In this document: piece by piece, positions 36,396 through 36,907 of the stretch
Numbering within the stretch: the first letter of the stretch is position 1
Layout: the number at the start of each line of letters is the position of its first letter
Source: Deltaproteobacteria bacterium
GTDB taxonomy: Bacteria; Desulfobacterota; DSM-4660; Desulfatiglandales; HGW-15
NCBI GenBank assembly: GCA_019307745.1
Contig: JAFDJA010000034.1
Span: forward strand, 1 to 36,907
Reading direction: 5' to 3'
DNA: 36,907 nt
Program-made: the position numbers and the translations under genes
The notes under the pieces: model-generated
The model's database searches: none
Told to the model about the DNA's origin: nothing
Seen by the model: only the letters and a program-made list of their open reading frames with translations

Positions 36396-36842
36396 AGAAT
36401 TCCTCCTTAAAAAACCAAAATTTATAAGCTCAGTATAATCTCACTGACTAAAAGATATTGAACATGCTGAAACCCGATCTTCACTTAAAACACAAGCCAT
36501 CCGAGACTAAATCTTTCTGCATATTAATCAAAAAAAACAGACTTATTCAGGGATCAGCATCCATAAGTTGGTATTATATATCACACAAACATGAACCCAA
36601 AATGAACTAACTCCAGGGATCAATAATATTTCTTTTTAATTCCAAGCATTTTAAAAATGGTCCAACCTGTGGTTGAATAATAAATTGAAAGCAGTAACTA
36701 CATTAAAATGCTCAATGGAGCAGAAGTCCTGTCATGGTTACATGGGTGACATAAAAATAATATTCAAAAAACCCAAAAGCATACTACCCGGGCCCTGGAA
36801 TGCCTTTGAATCTCTGAATTTATCAGGCCAACTGTTTTTCCG

Positions 36843-36859
36843 GGGGTATTCCCCTTTTT
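36843..36859 (+). terminator. Possible short terminator near window end
   Basis: GGGG-tatt-CCCC-ttttt; only a 4-bp stem. Confidence 0.3.
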
Positions 36860-36907
36860 CGGCCTATTATTGTAAATTCTTTAATATTAATTTTATTCAT
36901 TCATATA

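Noticed and set aside
1-36907. CRISPR arrays, rRNA, tRNA or insertion-sequence elements
   Set aside because: No regularly spaced short repeats, no tRNA/rRNA signature I could recognise and no transposase-like translation; sensitivity by eye for tRNAs is limited.

Overview
This 36.9 kb window looks like mostly ordinary Gram-negative bacterial chromosome. I infer this from genes resembling lptD, bamD, alaS, recA, trxA/trxB, pgpA, pncC/cinA, thpR and larC. A more accessory left end carries a tandemly duplicated secreted-protein locus. The observations most worth checking are: (1) an exact 25-bp tandem duplication inside recA (21609-21658) that shifts the frame and splits an otherwise canonical RecA; (2) two tandem paralogous surface proteins that share a ~305-bp non-coding leader, signal peptide, terminator and a nearly invariant Cys-containing C-terminal tag (NPTSGCFIGTAVSS...RKRKNLK) while their bodies diverge, consistent with an uncatalogued sorting signal; (3) a gene relic (8004-8442, minus) in which the N-terminus of an MFS/spermidine-synthase-like protein is joined out of frame to a TPR C-terminus; (4) a short, divergent Rho paralogue; (5) a three-gene flavin/Fe-S/flavin redox cluster; (6) two small Cys-rich ORFs overlapping a UvrD-like helicase gene; and (7) a structured segment with mutually exclusive stems between alaS and a DUF2156 gene. 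I found no CRISPR array, rRNA, confident tRNA or transposase. All family names come from reading the translations; no database search was run.
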